DNA of 64,000 nt from WHSW01 sp963828755 (GTDB taxonomy: Bacteria > Actinomycetota > Thermoleophilia > Solirubrobacterales > 70-9). Positions 45,108-52,675 of this stretch are shown one piece after another. The stretch is taken from the NCBI GenBank assembly GCA_963828755.1, contig CAWHFY010000014.1, forward strand, positions 62,001 through 126,000. Direction: 5' to 3'. The notes beneath the pieces are model-generated. The model worked only from the letters and a program-made list of their open reading frames with translations, ran no database searches and was not told the DNA's origin. The position numbers and the translations under genes are program-made. Numbering within the stretch: the stretch's first letter is position 1; every line of letters begins with the position of its first letter.

Positions 45108-46136
45108 ATGACAACCGTCGCCCTCGACGGCCGCGGCGCCGAACGGGGGGCCGACACGATCGTGGCCGGCGCTCGCGCCGCCGCCGCTGACGGGATCGGG
45201 GTCCGCGTCTTCGGCGACCCGGCTCAGCTCGCGGCGCTCGACGGGATCGCCGGGGTCGAGGTGATCGAGGCCGCCGACGCGATCACCAACGACGACGACC
45301 CGGTCGGGGCGGTCCGCGGCACGCCGAACGCGTCGATCGTGCTCGCGGCCGCCGACGTCGCCGCGGGCAACTCCGACGCGGTCGCCAGCGCCGGCCCCAC
45401 GGGGGCGACGATGACCGCGGCGCTGTTCGCGCTCAAGCGCATGCAGGGTGTCCGCCGGCCCGCGCTGGCGCTGCAGCTGGTCTCGCCCGCCCGCGACGGC
45501 CGCCCGACCGTCCTGCTCGACGTCGGCGCCAACGCGGAGGTTCGGCCCACCGACCTGGTCCAGTTCGCCTACCTGGGCGCGGCCTTCAGCGCGGCGGTGC
45601 TCGGGGTCACAAGGCCCCGCGTGGCGCTGCTCTCGGTGGGCGAGGAGTCGAAGAAGGGGACGGCCGACGTGGTCAGCGCCCACGCCGAGCTCGCGGGCGC
45701 CGAGGAGATCGACTTTCGTGGCAATGTCGAGGGCCGCGACCTGCTCGGCGACGCCGCCGACGTGATCGTCACCGACGGGTTCACGGGCAACGTCGCCTTG
45801 AAGACGATCGAGGGCACCGCCCGGACGGTCGCCGACGCGGTCGGCGCGGCGGCCCGCTCGAACCCGGTCGCCGCCGTCGGCGGGTTGCTGCTGCGCCCGG
45901 CCCTCGGCGGGCTGCGCCGGCGGATGGACCCCGACACGACCGGCGGTGCAATCCTGCTCGGCCTGCGCGGCGTCGCAGTGGTCGGCCACGGCAGCTCCGG
46001 CGCCGACGGGATCGCGAACGCGATCCGGCTGGCCGCCCGCTCGGTCGAGGTCGGCGCGATCGATCGGACCGCGGAGCTGCTTGCCCGCTCCGGAACGACC
46101 CGGGGCGCGATGCGTGATAGGAAGGAGGCCCAATGA
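45108..46136 (+). CDS. plsX: phosphate acyltransferase PlsX
   Basis: A 342-residue enzyme that makes acyl phosphate from acyl-ACP for phospholipid synthesis. VALDGRGAERGADTIVAGA at the N terminus, SAGPTGATMTAALFALKRM, LDVGANAEVRPTDLVQFAYL, VTDGFTGNVALKTIEGTA and GVAVVGHGSSGADGIANAI are family segments. The ATG at 45108 gives the usual N terminus; GTG at 45102 adds two residues. A good Shine-Dalgarno for acpP lies inside its last codons, and its stop overlaps the acpP ATG. Confidence 0.94.
   Translation: MTTVALDGRGAERGADTIVAGARAAAADGIGVRVFGDPAQLAALDGIAGVEVIEAADAITNDDDPVGAVRGTPNASIVLAAADVAAGNSDAVASAGPTGATMTAALFALKRMQGVRRPALALQLVSPARDGRPTVLLDVGANAEVRPTDLVQFAYLGAAFSAAVLGVTRPRVALLSVGEESKKGTADVVSAHAELAGAEEIDFRGNVEGRDLLGDAADVIVTDGFTGNVALKTIEGTARTVADAVGAAARSNPVAAVGGLLLRPALGGLRRRMDPDTTGGAILLGLRGVAVVGHGSSGADGIANAIRLAARSVEVGAIDRTAELLARSGTTRGAMRDRKEAQ
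46122..46128 (+). promoter_or_regulatory. Shine-Dalgarno for acpP
   Basis: AAGGAGG lies 4 bases before the acpP ATG. This is one of the few clear ribosome binding sites in the window and fits the high demand for acyl carrier protein. Confidence 0.7.
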
Positions 46137-46387
46137 CGACCCTGACCCGAGACCAGGTACTGGACAAGGTGCGCGAGCACCTGGCGACCGAGTTCGAGCT
46201 CGACGCCACGGTGATCACCGACGCAACGCGGTTCAAGGAGGACCTCGACGCCGACTCGCTCGACCTCTACGAGCTCGTGATGGAGCTCGAGGATTCCTAC
46301 GGAATCACGGTCTCGCGCGAGGACACGGCGAAGATCACCACCGTCGGCGACGCCGTCGACTTCGTGCTCGAGCGCCTGCCCGCGTAG
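46133..46387 (+). CDS. acpP: acyl carrier protein
   Basis: An 84-residue acidic four-helix protein that carries fatty acyl chains. The phosphopantetheine serine is in DLDADSLDLYELVMELED. It follows plsX with an ATGA overlap and precedes rnc. CoaD, encoded upstream, supplies the precursor of its prosthetic group. Length and charge are typical. Confidence 0.96.
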   Translation: MTTLTRDQVLDKVREHLATEFELDATVITDATRFKEDLDADSLDLYELVMELEDSYGITVSREDTAKITTVGDAVDFVLERLPA

Positions 46388-46390
46388 GCC

Positions 46391-47128
46391 GTGGCGCGCG
46401 GGATCCGCAGGCTCGCTCGGGGGAGCCGTACCCGACGTGAGCCCGATCGGGCGCCGGCGCCGCTTGGCCTGCGCGAGCTGCTCGATGGACTGCCGCTGAC
46501 GCTGCGCCGCCAGGCGCTGACCCACTCGTCCTGGGTTGAGCACCGCGCCGACTCCTACGGGCGGCTCGCCTTCCTCGGCGACAGCGTGCTCGGCCTGGCG
46601 GTCGCCGAGTACCTGTTCAGCACCTACCCGCGGGCCGACATCGGCCGGCTGACCAAGATGCACGGGCAGGCCGTGAGCGGCCGCGCCTGCGCCGAGGTCG
46701 CGGTCGAGCTCGGGGTGCCGGCGCTGCTCGCCGAGGTCGCGCCGGGAAAGATCGACGGCGGCATCGACGTCGAGGCGCTGCTCGCCTCCGAGCGGGCGCT
46801 CGCCTCCGTCTGCGAGGCGGTGATCGGCGCCGCGTACCTGCACCACGGCTTCGAGGTCACCTCGCGGGCGACCGTCGCCGCGTTCATGAACGAGATCGAG
46901 ATCGCCTCGGAGCGCCTGCTCGACTTCAAATCCGCCCTGCAGGAGCGCCTGGCACGCGACGGAACGCGCGTCAGGTACGAGGTGATCGCGGAGTCCGGCC
47001 CCCCGCACGACCGCCTCTTCGAGGTCAGCGCGAGCGTCGCCGGTACCGTGATCGGCCAGGGTTCGGGGCGGTCGAAGAAGGCCGCCGAGCAGGCCGCCGC
47101 AGAGCGCGCCCTCGAACAGCTCGGCTAG
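46391..47128 (+). CDS. rnc: ribonuclease III homologue with altered active site
   Basis: A 245-residue protein with the RNase III fold and a C-terminal dsRNA-binding domain (from about residue 175; GQGSGRSKKAAEQAAAERAL). It stands between acpP and smc, the usual place of rnc. The signature region reads YGRLAFLGDSVLGL where E. coli has NERLEFLGDSIL. Compared with E. coli residues E38, E41, D45, E65, D114 and E117, this protein has G57, A60, D64, I84, S139 and E142, so only two acidic residues remain. It should still bind dsRNA; cleavage may be weak or absent. GTG start at 46391. Confidence 0.85.
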   Translation: MARGIRRLARGSRTRREPDRAPAPLGLRELLDGLPLTLRRQALTHSSWVEHRADSYGRLAFLGDSVLGLAVAEYLFSTYPRADIGRLTKMHGQAVSGRACAEVAVELGVPALLAEVAPGKIDGGIDVEALLASERALASVCEAVIGAAYLHHGFEVTSRATVAAFMNEIEIASERLLDFKSALQERLARDGTRVRYEVIAESGPPHDRLFEVSASVAGTVIGQGSGRSKKAAEQAAAERALEQLG

Positions 47129-47183
47129 TCGTCAAAAGACCGTCCGGCCCGCCCGCGAGGCTTCCCGAAGCGCCACCTTCCCG

Positions 47184-49589
47184 ATGCATCTGAGCTCGAT
47201 ATCGATCAAGGGCTTCAAGTCCTTCCCCGAGCGGACCAAGCTCGTCTTCTCGCCTGGCGTCAGCGTCATCGTCGGGCCGAACGGATGCGGCAAGTCGAAC
47301 GTCACCGACGCGGTCCTCTGGGCGCTCGGCGAGCAGAGCCCGTTGAGCGTCCGCGGACAGTCGATGCAGGACATGATCTACGCCGGCGGCGAGGGCGTCG
47401 GGCCGAGCCGCGCCGCCGAGGTCGAGGTCGTCCTCGAGGCCGACGGTGACGCGTCCTTCGGCGAACCCGGGACCCCCGGAGGCGAAGCGGAGGAGGTGGC
47501 CGGCTTTTCCTCCATCGCCGTGACGCGGCGGCTCGAGCGCGGGGGGGAGGGCTCGTATCGGATCAACGGCGCCCGCGCCCGGCTCGCGGACGTGATCGAG
47601 GTCCTGTCCGACGCCAATCTCGGCCGCGAGATGCACTCGGTGATCAGCCAGGGCCGAGTCGAGGAGATCGTGCTCTCGGCGCCGCGCGACCGGCGCCTGC
47701 TCGTCGAGGAGGCGGCCGGGCTCGGCAAGCACCGCAAGCGCCGTCGCCGCGCTCAGCTGAAGCTCGAGCGCACCCAGGACAACCTCGACCGGGCGCTCGA
47801 CGTCGAGCGCGAGGCGCGCAAGTCGCTGCGCCCGCTCAAGCGGCAGGCCGAGGCCGCGGACATCCACGCCCGGCTCGAGCGCGAGGCGGCCGAGCTGCGC
47901 GCGCGCCTGCTCGCCTCCGAGCTGCACGGCCAAGACGACGAGCTGGCCGGCGCCGAGCGCGCTGCGACCACCGCGCGAGGCGCGCGCTCGAAGCTCGACG
48001 CGAAGCTGGCCGAGGTCGCCTCCCGCCGCTCGGCGATCGAGGAGCAGCTGTCGGCACGCGAGAGCCAGCGCACCGAGGCGTGGGGCCGGTTGACCGCGGT
48101 CCGCGCCGCTCACGAGCGGATCAGCGTCCGCGCCGAGGCGCTCGCCGCGCGCCGTGCCGACCTGCTGCGCTCGCTCGAGCGCCGCCGCGCGGCGCTCGGG
48201 GCGCTGGCCGACGAGCTCGCCGCCGCCACCGGCGCCCGCGCCGGCGATGATCCGGTCGCCGCCGGGATCGAGCGGATCGGCGAGTCCCTCGGCGCGGCGA
48301 TCGATGCGCTCGACGAGGCGCGCGGCGCCGGCGACGACGGCGGCCGGGCCGCCGGGCTCGCTGCGGTCCGCTCCGCCGCCGAGCGCGCCGCGCAGATGGC
48401 CCGGCGGGTCGAGGACATGCTCGGCAACCGCGCCCAGGACTCGCTCTCGGAGCGGCTCGAGCGCGAGTCGGACCTGGTCGCCGCGCTCGGGGAGCTCTGC
48501 GAGGTCGCCGCCGATGCACGCGACGCCGCCGGCGAGCGCGCCGCAGCGCTCGAGGCGCGGATGCTCGGCGAGAGCGGTGAGGACGCGGTCACCGACCAGC
48601 TGCGCGCCTGCTCGCGCGAGGAGGCCGAGCTGCAGACGCAGCTGCGCGCCGCGGCTGAGGCCGTGACCGAGGCTGAGGTGCGGGTCGCCCACCTCGAGGA
48701 CCGCCGCGGCGAGGCCGCCGCAGAGCTCGCCCGGATCGCGGCGAAGCTGGGGCGCGAGCTCGAGGCCGCCGAGGCGACCCTCGGCGCCGAGGAGCGCGTC
48801 GAGATCGAGGCGAAGCTCGAGCGGCTGGGCCGGCGCCGCGAGCAGCTCGGCCCCGTCAACCCGCTCGCCGAGCGCGAGTTCAAGGAGGCGCTCGCCCACG
48901 TCGAGAGCCTCGAGACGCAGCGCGCCGACCTCGAGACCGCGCTCTCGGAGCTCCAGGGCCTGATCCGCGAGACCGACCGCAAGATCCACGCGGCCTTCGA
49001 GGAGACGTTCGAGGCGACCACGACGAACTTCGAGGAGCTGATCGAGCACCTCTTCCCGGGCGGCCGCGGGCGGCTGCGGCTGGTCGACGACCGTCGCGGC
49101 CCGAAGCCGGTCCTCGGCGGCGCCGGATTGGACGATGCCGAGCCTGATGAGGACCCGGACGCCCCCGGACGCGAAGCGGAGGAGGCGGACGGCGAGGACT
49201 CCGACGAGTTTTCGAGCCAGGGAGTGGAGATCGAGGTCACTCCGGCGGGCAAGGCGACCCGGAGGCTGTCGCTGCTGTCGGGAGGCGAGAAGGCGCTGGT
49301 CGCGCTGGCCTTCGTCTTCAGCGTCTTTCTCGCGCGACCGTCGCCCTTCTACATCTTGGACGAGGTCGAGGCAGCGCTCGACGACGCCAACATCGACCGC
49401 TTCCTGCAGCTCGTCAACCGGTTCTCCGACCGGGCCCAGTTCATCATCGTCACCCACCAGAAGCGCACGATGGACGCGGCCGAGGTGCTCTACGGGGTCT
49501 CGATGGGCAAGGGCGGCGTCACGAAGGTCGTCTCGCGCCGGTTCGAGGCGCACCAGGAAGCGCTCGGCGAGGCAACCGAAGCCGCCTGA
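47184..49589 (+). CDS. smc: short SMC-family chromosome condensation ATPase without recognisable hinge
   Basis: An 801-residue SMC. The N-terminal head has Walker A (GPNGCGKSN, residues 31-39) and QGRVEEIVLSAPRDRR. The C-terminal head has LSLLSGGEKALVALAF (from 695) and Walker B plus D-loop (LDEVEAALDDANIDRF, from 725). The C-coil motif LGPVNPLAEREF is present. Usual bacterial SMCs have about 1,150-1,200 residues with a central hinge of about 150. Here the middle (about 345-470) is Ala/Glu/Arg-rich helix with no hinge-like block, and the coils are short. Two R1 repeats add residues near 96-110 and 660-672. Confidence 0.93.
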   Translation: MHLSSISIKGFKSFPERTKLVFSPGVSVIVGPNGCGKSNVTDAVLWALGEQSPLSVRGQSMQDMIYAGGEGVGPSRAAEVEVVLEADGDASFGEPGTPGGEAEEVAGFSSIAVTRRLERGGEGSYRINGARARLADVIEVLSDANLGREMHSVISQGRVEEIVLSAPRDRRLLVEEAAGLGKHRKRRRRAQLKLERTQDNLDRALDVEREARKSLRPLKRQAEAADIHARLEREAAELRARLLASELHGQDDELAGAERAATTARGARSKLDAKLAEVASRRSAIEEQLSARESQRTEAWGRLTAVRAAHERISVRAEALAARRADLLRSLERRRAALGALADELAAATGARAGDDPVAAGIERIGESLGAAIDALDEARGAGDDGGRAAGLAAVRSAAERAAQMARRVEDMLGNRAQDSLSERLERESDLVAALGELCEVAADARDAAGERAAALEARMLGESGEDAVTDQLRACSREEAELQTQLRAAAEAVTEAEVRVAHLEDRRGEAAAELARIAAKLGRELEAAEATLGAEERVEIEAKLERLGRRREQLGPVNPLAEREFKEALAHVESLETQRADLETALSELQGLIRETDRKIHAAFEETFEATTTNFEELIEHLFPGGRGRLRLVDDRRGPKPVLGGAGLDDAEPDEDPDAPGREAEEADGEDSDEFSSQGVEIEVTPAGKATRRLSLLSGGEKALVALAFVFSVFLARPSPFYILDEVEAALDDANIDRFLQLVNRFSDRAQFIIVTHQKRTMDAAEVLYGVSMGKGGVTKVVSRRFEAHQEALGEATEAA
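47471..47510 (+). repeat. R1 repeat copy in the N-terminal head of smc
   Basis: CCCCCGGAGGCGAAGCGGAG plus GAGGTGGCCGG, translated TPGGEAEEVAGF, lies in a loop between strands of the head domain. Confidence 0.8.
49161..49192 (+). repeat. R1 repeat copy in the C-terminal head of smc
   Basis: CCCCCGGACGCGAAGCGGAG plus GAGGCGGACGG, translated APGREAEEADG, lies in an acidic loop before the ABC signature. Confidence 0.8.
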
Positions 49590-49590
49590 G

Positions 49591-49596
49591 TACCCT
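49591..49596 (+). promoter_or_regulatory. -10-like TACCCT before ftsY
   Basis: TACCCT ends 9 bases before the ftsY ATG, directly after the smc stop. Confidence 0.45.
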
Positions 49597-49605
49597 CCCG
49601 CCCCG

Positions 49606-50586
49606 ATGGAGTGGGAGGAGCTGATCCCGAGCGCGGCGGGCCCGCCGCCCGACGTCGAGCCGGAGCGCGAGCGGGGTGGCGGTCGATTCGCGCGCCTGCG
49701 CGAGCGGCTCTCGAAGAGCCGCCAGGCGCTGCGCGCCGAGCTCTCGGTCAGCCTCTTCGACAAGATCGACGACGAGACCTGGGAGCGGCTCGAGGAGGCG
49801 CTGATCCTCGCCGACGTCGGCGCGAAGGCGACCGCGGAGGTCGTCGGGACGCTCGAGTCCGAGGTCGCGACGGGCGTGGTCACCGGCCCGGAGGCGACCC
49901 GCGAGCGGCTGATCGAGCTGCTCTCCGAGATTGCGGCACCGCAGCCGCCGCAGCTCGAGATCGGGGCGAAGCCGACGGTGATCATGGTCGTCGGCGTCAA
50001 CGGGACCGGCAAGACGACGACGATCGGCAAGCTTGCCTCCGTGCTCAAGGAGCGCCTCGGGCTGAACGTGATCGTCGCCGCCGCCGACACCTACCGCGCG
50101 GCCGCGATCGAGCAGCTCGAGACCTGGGCCGAGCGCGCCGGGACCGAGATCGTCAAGGGCAACGCCGGGGGCGATCCCGGCTCGGTGGTCTTCGATGCGC
50201 TCGCCGCCGCCGACGCCCGCGGCGCCGATGTCGTGATCGTCGACACCGCCGGGCGCCTGCACACCCACGACAACCTGATGGAGGAGCTCGTCAAGGTCCG
50301 CCGGGTCGCCTCGAAGCGCCTGGAGGGCGCCCCGCACGAGACCCTGATCGTGATCGACTCGACCACCGGCCAGAACGGCCTGCGCCAGGCGCGCGCCTTC
50401 GCCGACGCGGTCGACGTGAGCGGGGTGGTGCTGACGAAGCTCGACGGCACGGCGAAGGGTGGGATCGCCCTCGCGATCGCCGGCGAGCTCGGGATCCCCG
50501 TGAAGCTGATCGGCGTGGGCGAGGGGATCGAGGACCTGCGCCCGTTCGACGCTTCGGCGTTCGCGCACGCGTTGCTGGATGAGTAG
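49606..50586 (+). CDS. ftsY: signal recognition particle receptor FtsY
   Basis: A 326-residue SRP-type GTPase that docks the SRP-ribosome complex at the membrane. The N domain is at residues 25-110, and the G domain has GVNGTGKTTTIGKLA, DTYRAAAIEQLETWAERAG, VDTAGRLHTHDNLMEELVK and LTKLDGTAKGGIALAI. The acidic A domain is very short (MEWEELIPSAAGPPPDVEPE). The ATG at 49606 fits a -10-like box. Ffh, its partner, is the next gene. Confidence 0.96.
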   Translation: MEWEELIPSAAGPPPDVEPERERGGGRFARLRERLSKSRQALRAELSVSLFDKIDDETWERLEEALILADVGAKATAEVVGTLESEVATGVVTGPEATRERLIELLSEIAAPQPPQLEIGAKPTVIMVVGVNGTGKTTTIGKLASVLKERLGLNVIVAAADTYRAAAIEQLETWAERAGTEIVKGNAGGDPGSVVFDALAAADARGADVVIVDTAGRLHTHDNLMEELVKVRRVASKRLEGAPHETLIVIDSTTGQNGLRQARAFADAVDVSGVVLTKLDGTAKGGIALAIAGELGIPVKLIGVGEGIEDLRPFDASAFAHALLDE

Positions 50587-50628
50587 GCGCTCGTCGCTCG
50601 TCGCTCGTCACTCGCCGCTCGCCGCTCG
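50587..50628 (-). repeat. heptanucleotide tandem CGAGCGR after ftsY
   Basis: Six units on the minus strand (CGAGCGG twice, CGAGTGA, CGAGCGA twice, CGAGCGC) begin directly after the ftsY stop. The unit matches the scpA/scpB tandem. Confidence 0.85.
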
Positions 50629-50645
50629 GCCCAAGGATCACCGCG

Positions 50646-50671
50646 CACGCCCGGACGCGGAAGCAGCATGA
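50646..50671 (+). repeat. degenerate R1 repeat copy between ftsY and ffh
   Basis: GCCCGGACGCGGAAGCAGCA resembles the R1 core with one insertion. It lies between the heptamer tandem and a strong hairpin. Confidence 0.5.
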
Positions 50672-50673
50672 AC

Positions 50674-50696
50674 TGTCCGCGGCGTAGCCGCGGACA
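50674..50696 (+). terminator. perfect hairpin between ftsY and ffh
   Basis: TGTCCGCGGC pairs perfectly with GCCGCGGACA around a GTA loop (10 bp). AATT follows rather than a long U-tract. It is a candidate terminator for the smc-ftsY transcript. Confidence 0.5.
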
Positions 50697-50743
50697 ATTG
50701 CTTCGAGCGAGAGCGGAGGACGTGGCGCGAGTTATTCGTGGCC

Positions 50744-50749
50744 TAAGCT
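50744..50749 (+). promoter_or_regulatory. -10-like TAAGCT before ffh
   Basis: TAAGCT ends 9 bases before the ffh ATG. Confidence 0.45.
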
Positions 50750-50758
50750 GACCCTCGA

Positions 50759-52096
50759 ATGTTCGACCAGCTTTCCGATCGCCTCCAGGAGACGCTCTCC
50801 GACGTCCGCAACCGCGGCAAGCTGACCGAGGCCGACGTCGACAAGGCGATGCGCGAGATCCGCCTCGCGCTGCTCGAGGCCGACGTCAACTTCAAGGTCG
50901 TCAAGCAGTTCACCTCGCAGGTCAAGGAGCGCTGCCTCGGCGCCGGCGTCCTCGACGCCCTCAACCCCGGCCAGCAGGTGGTCAAGATCGTCGACGAGGA
51001 GCTCGCGGCGCTGATGGGCGGCGCCAGCCGCGACCTCGCGTTCGCCTCCTCGGGCCCGACCGTGATCCTGATGGCCGGCCTGCAGGGCTCCGGTAAGACG
51101 ACCGCCTGCGCGAAGCTCGCCAAGCACCTCGGCGACGACGGCAAGAAGGTCGGTCTGGCCGCCTGCGACACGCAGCGCCCGGCCGCGGTCGAGCAGCTGG
51201 TGACGATGGGCAAGCGCTGCGGGGCGACCGTCTTCGAGCAGGGCACCGAGCGCAGCCCGGTCGACATCGCCGAGTGGGCGCTGGGCCAGGCCAAGTCGGC
51301 GGGCCTCGACGTGCTGATCGTCGACACCGCCGGGCGCCTGCACGTCGACACCGACCTGATGGACGAGCTGGTCGCGATCCGCAAGGCGACCAAGCCCCAC
51401 GACATCCTGCTGGTGCTCGACTCGATGACCGGCCAGGACGCGGTGAACGTGGCCGAGAGCTTCGCGGAGCGGGTCGAGTTCGACGGCGTGGTCCTGACCA
51501 AGCTCGACGGCGACGCCCGCGGCGGCGCCGCGCTGTCGGTTCGCGCGGTCACCGGCAAGCCGATCATGTACGTCTCGACCGGCGAGCGCGTCGAGCAGCT
51601 CGAGCGCTTCCACCCGGAGCGGATGGCGTCGCGGATCCTCGGCATGGGCGACGTCCTGAGCCTGATCGAGAAGGCCGAGGAGGTCTCCGACTCGGACCAG
51701 GCCGCCGAGCTCGAGCGCAAGATCCGCAAGCAGCAGTTCACGCTCGAGGACTTCCTCACCCAGATGCGCCAGGTGCGCAAGATGGGCCCGCTCTCGAGCG
51801 TGCTCGGGATGATGCCCGGGCTCGGCAAGCAGATGAAGCAGCTGCGGACGATGAACATGGACGAGCGCGAGCTCGACCGGCTCGAGGCGATCATCCTCTC
51901 GATGACCCCGGCCGAGCGCGCGAACCCGTCGCTGATCGACGGCTCGCGGCGCAAGCGGATCGCGCAGGGCTCGGGAACCACCGTCCAGGCCGTGAACCAG
52001 CTCGTCAAGCAGTTCGCCCAGGTGCGCAAGATGATGTCGGCGATGGCGAAGGGCAAGATGCCCGACCCGGCGCAACTCATGAAGGGAATGCGCTGA
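50759..52096 (+). CDS. ffh: signal recognition particle protein Ffh
   Basis: A 445-residue SRP54 GTPase. The N domain starts MFDQLSDRLQETLSDVRNRG. The G domain shows LQGSGKTTACAKLAKHL, DTQRPAAVEQLVTMGKRCG, VDTAGRLHVDTDLMDELVA and LTKLDGDARGGAALSV. The Met-rich M domain follows from about residue 320 (MGPLSSVLGMMPGLGKQMKQ, SGTTVQAVNQLVKQFAQVRK), binding 4.5S RNA and signal peptides. No frameshift is present. The 4.5S RNA gene itself is not in the window as far as I can see. Confidence 0.97.
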   Translation: MFDQLSDRLQETLSDVRNRGKLTEADVDKAMREIRLALLEADVNFKVVKQFTSQVKERCLGAGVLDALNPGQQVVKIVDEELAALMGGASRDLAFASSGPTVILMAGLQGSGKTTACAKLAKHLGDDGKKVGLAACDTQRPAAVEQLVTMGKRCGATVFEQGTERSPVDIAEWALGQAKSAGLDVLIVDTAGRLHVDTDLMDELVAIRKATKPHDILLVLDSMTGQDAVNVAESFAERVEFDGVVLTKLDGDARGGAALSVRAVTGKPIMYVSTGERVEQLERFHPERMASRILGMGDVLSLIEKAEEVSDSDQAAELERKIRKQQFTLEDFLTQMRQVRKMGPLSSVLGMMPGLGKQMKQLRTMNMDERELDRLEAIILSMTPAERANPSLIDGSRRKRIAQGSGTTVQAVNQLVKQFAQVRKMMSAMAKGKMPDPAQLMKGMR

Positions 52097-52100
52097 GCGA

Positions 52101-52138
52101 ACCGCCGGCGTCGCCGCTTCGCGTCCACGCCGGCGGGC
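52101..52138 (-). repeat. R1 repeat copy, perfect palindromic arms, after ffh
   Basis: CCGCCGGCGT (52102-52111) pairs exactly with ACGCCGGCGG (52127-52136). The 15-base loop contains the R1 core on the minus strand (GGACGCGAAGCGG). Five bases after the ffh stop, it may also serve as a terminator. Confidence 0.8.
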
Positions 52139-52157
52139 CTTACCCCGTCGAGCCCGC

Positions 52158-52163
52158 TAACCT
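52158..52163 (+). promoter_or_regulatory. -10-like TAACCT before rpsP
   Basis: TAACCT ends 11 bases before the rpsP ATG. The segment CTAACCTCCTGCGCC is shared with the metK promoter region. Confidence 0.5.
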
Positions 52164-52174
52164 CCTGCGCCGCA

Positions 52175-52426
52175 ATGGTCAGAATCAGACTCAGAAGGGT
52201 GGGTTCGCGCAAGAACCCGATCTGGCGCGTCGTCGTCGCCGACAAGCGCTCGCCGCGCGACGGTCGGACGATCGAGACGATCGGCCATTACAACCCCCAG
52301 ACCGATCCCTCGGTGATCGTGATCGACGAAGAGCGCGCACGACACTGGCTCGATCACGGCGCGCAGCCGACCCGCACGGTCGCGACGCTGCTCCGCACCA
52401 AGGGCATCGAGGCCTCGGGCACCTAG
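52175..52426 (+). CDS. rpsP: 30S ribosomal protein S16
   Basis: An 83-residue ribosomal protein: MVRIRLRRVGSRKNPIWRVV, ADKRSPRDGRTIETIGHYNP and ERARHWLDHGAQPTRTVATL are the family blocks. It heads the rpsP-khpA-trmD-rplS group, which is normally cotranscribed. The upstream box is almost the same as that of metK. Length is typical. Confidence 0.97.
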   Translation: MVRIRLRRVGSRKNPIWRVVVADKRSPRDGRTIETIGHYNPQTDPSVIVIDEERARHWLDHGAQPTRTVATLLRTKGIEASGT

Positions 52427-52434
52427 CGCCCCGA

Positions 52435-52674
52435 ATGCGCGACCTCGTCGAGTTCGTCGTCCGCGCGCTCGTCTCCGATCCCGACGCGGTCCGCGTCGAC
52501 GAGATCGAGGAGGACGACGGCATCGTGCTCGAGGTCCGGGTCGCCGACGGCGATCTCGGCCGTGTGATCGGCCGCGAGGGACGGGTCGCGAACGCGATCC
52601 GTACGCTGGCCAAGGCGGCGGCGACCGCCGAGGACGCCGGCCGGGTCATGGTCGAGATGGTGGAGAACGACTGA
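52435..52674 (+). CDS. khpA: KH-domain RNA-binding protein KhpA
   Basis: A 79-residue single KH domain: MRDLVEFVVRALVSDPDAVR, then the GxxG loop in VIGREGRVANAIRTLAKAAA. KhpA binds RNA, in some bacteria together with KhpB, and influences cell division. It follows rpsP by eight bases. RimM, which usually comes next, is absent; trmD begins one base after the stop. Confidence 0.92.
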   Translation: MRDLVEFVVRALVSDPDAVRVDEIEEDDGIVLEVRVADGDLGRVIGREGRVANAIRTLAKAAATAEDAGRVMVEMVEND

Positions 52675-52675
52675 G

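Noticed and set aside
47025..50090. A minus-strand open frame of 1,021 codons opposite smc and ftsY.
   Set aside because: Shadow of two well-supported genes; Ser/Arg- and Leu/Gly-rich composition with no family features.
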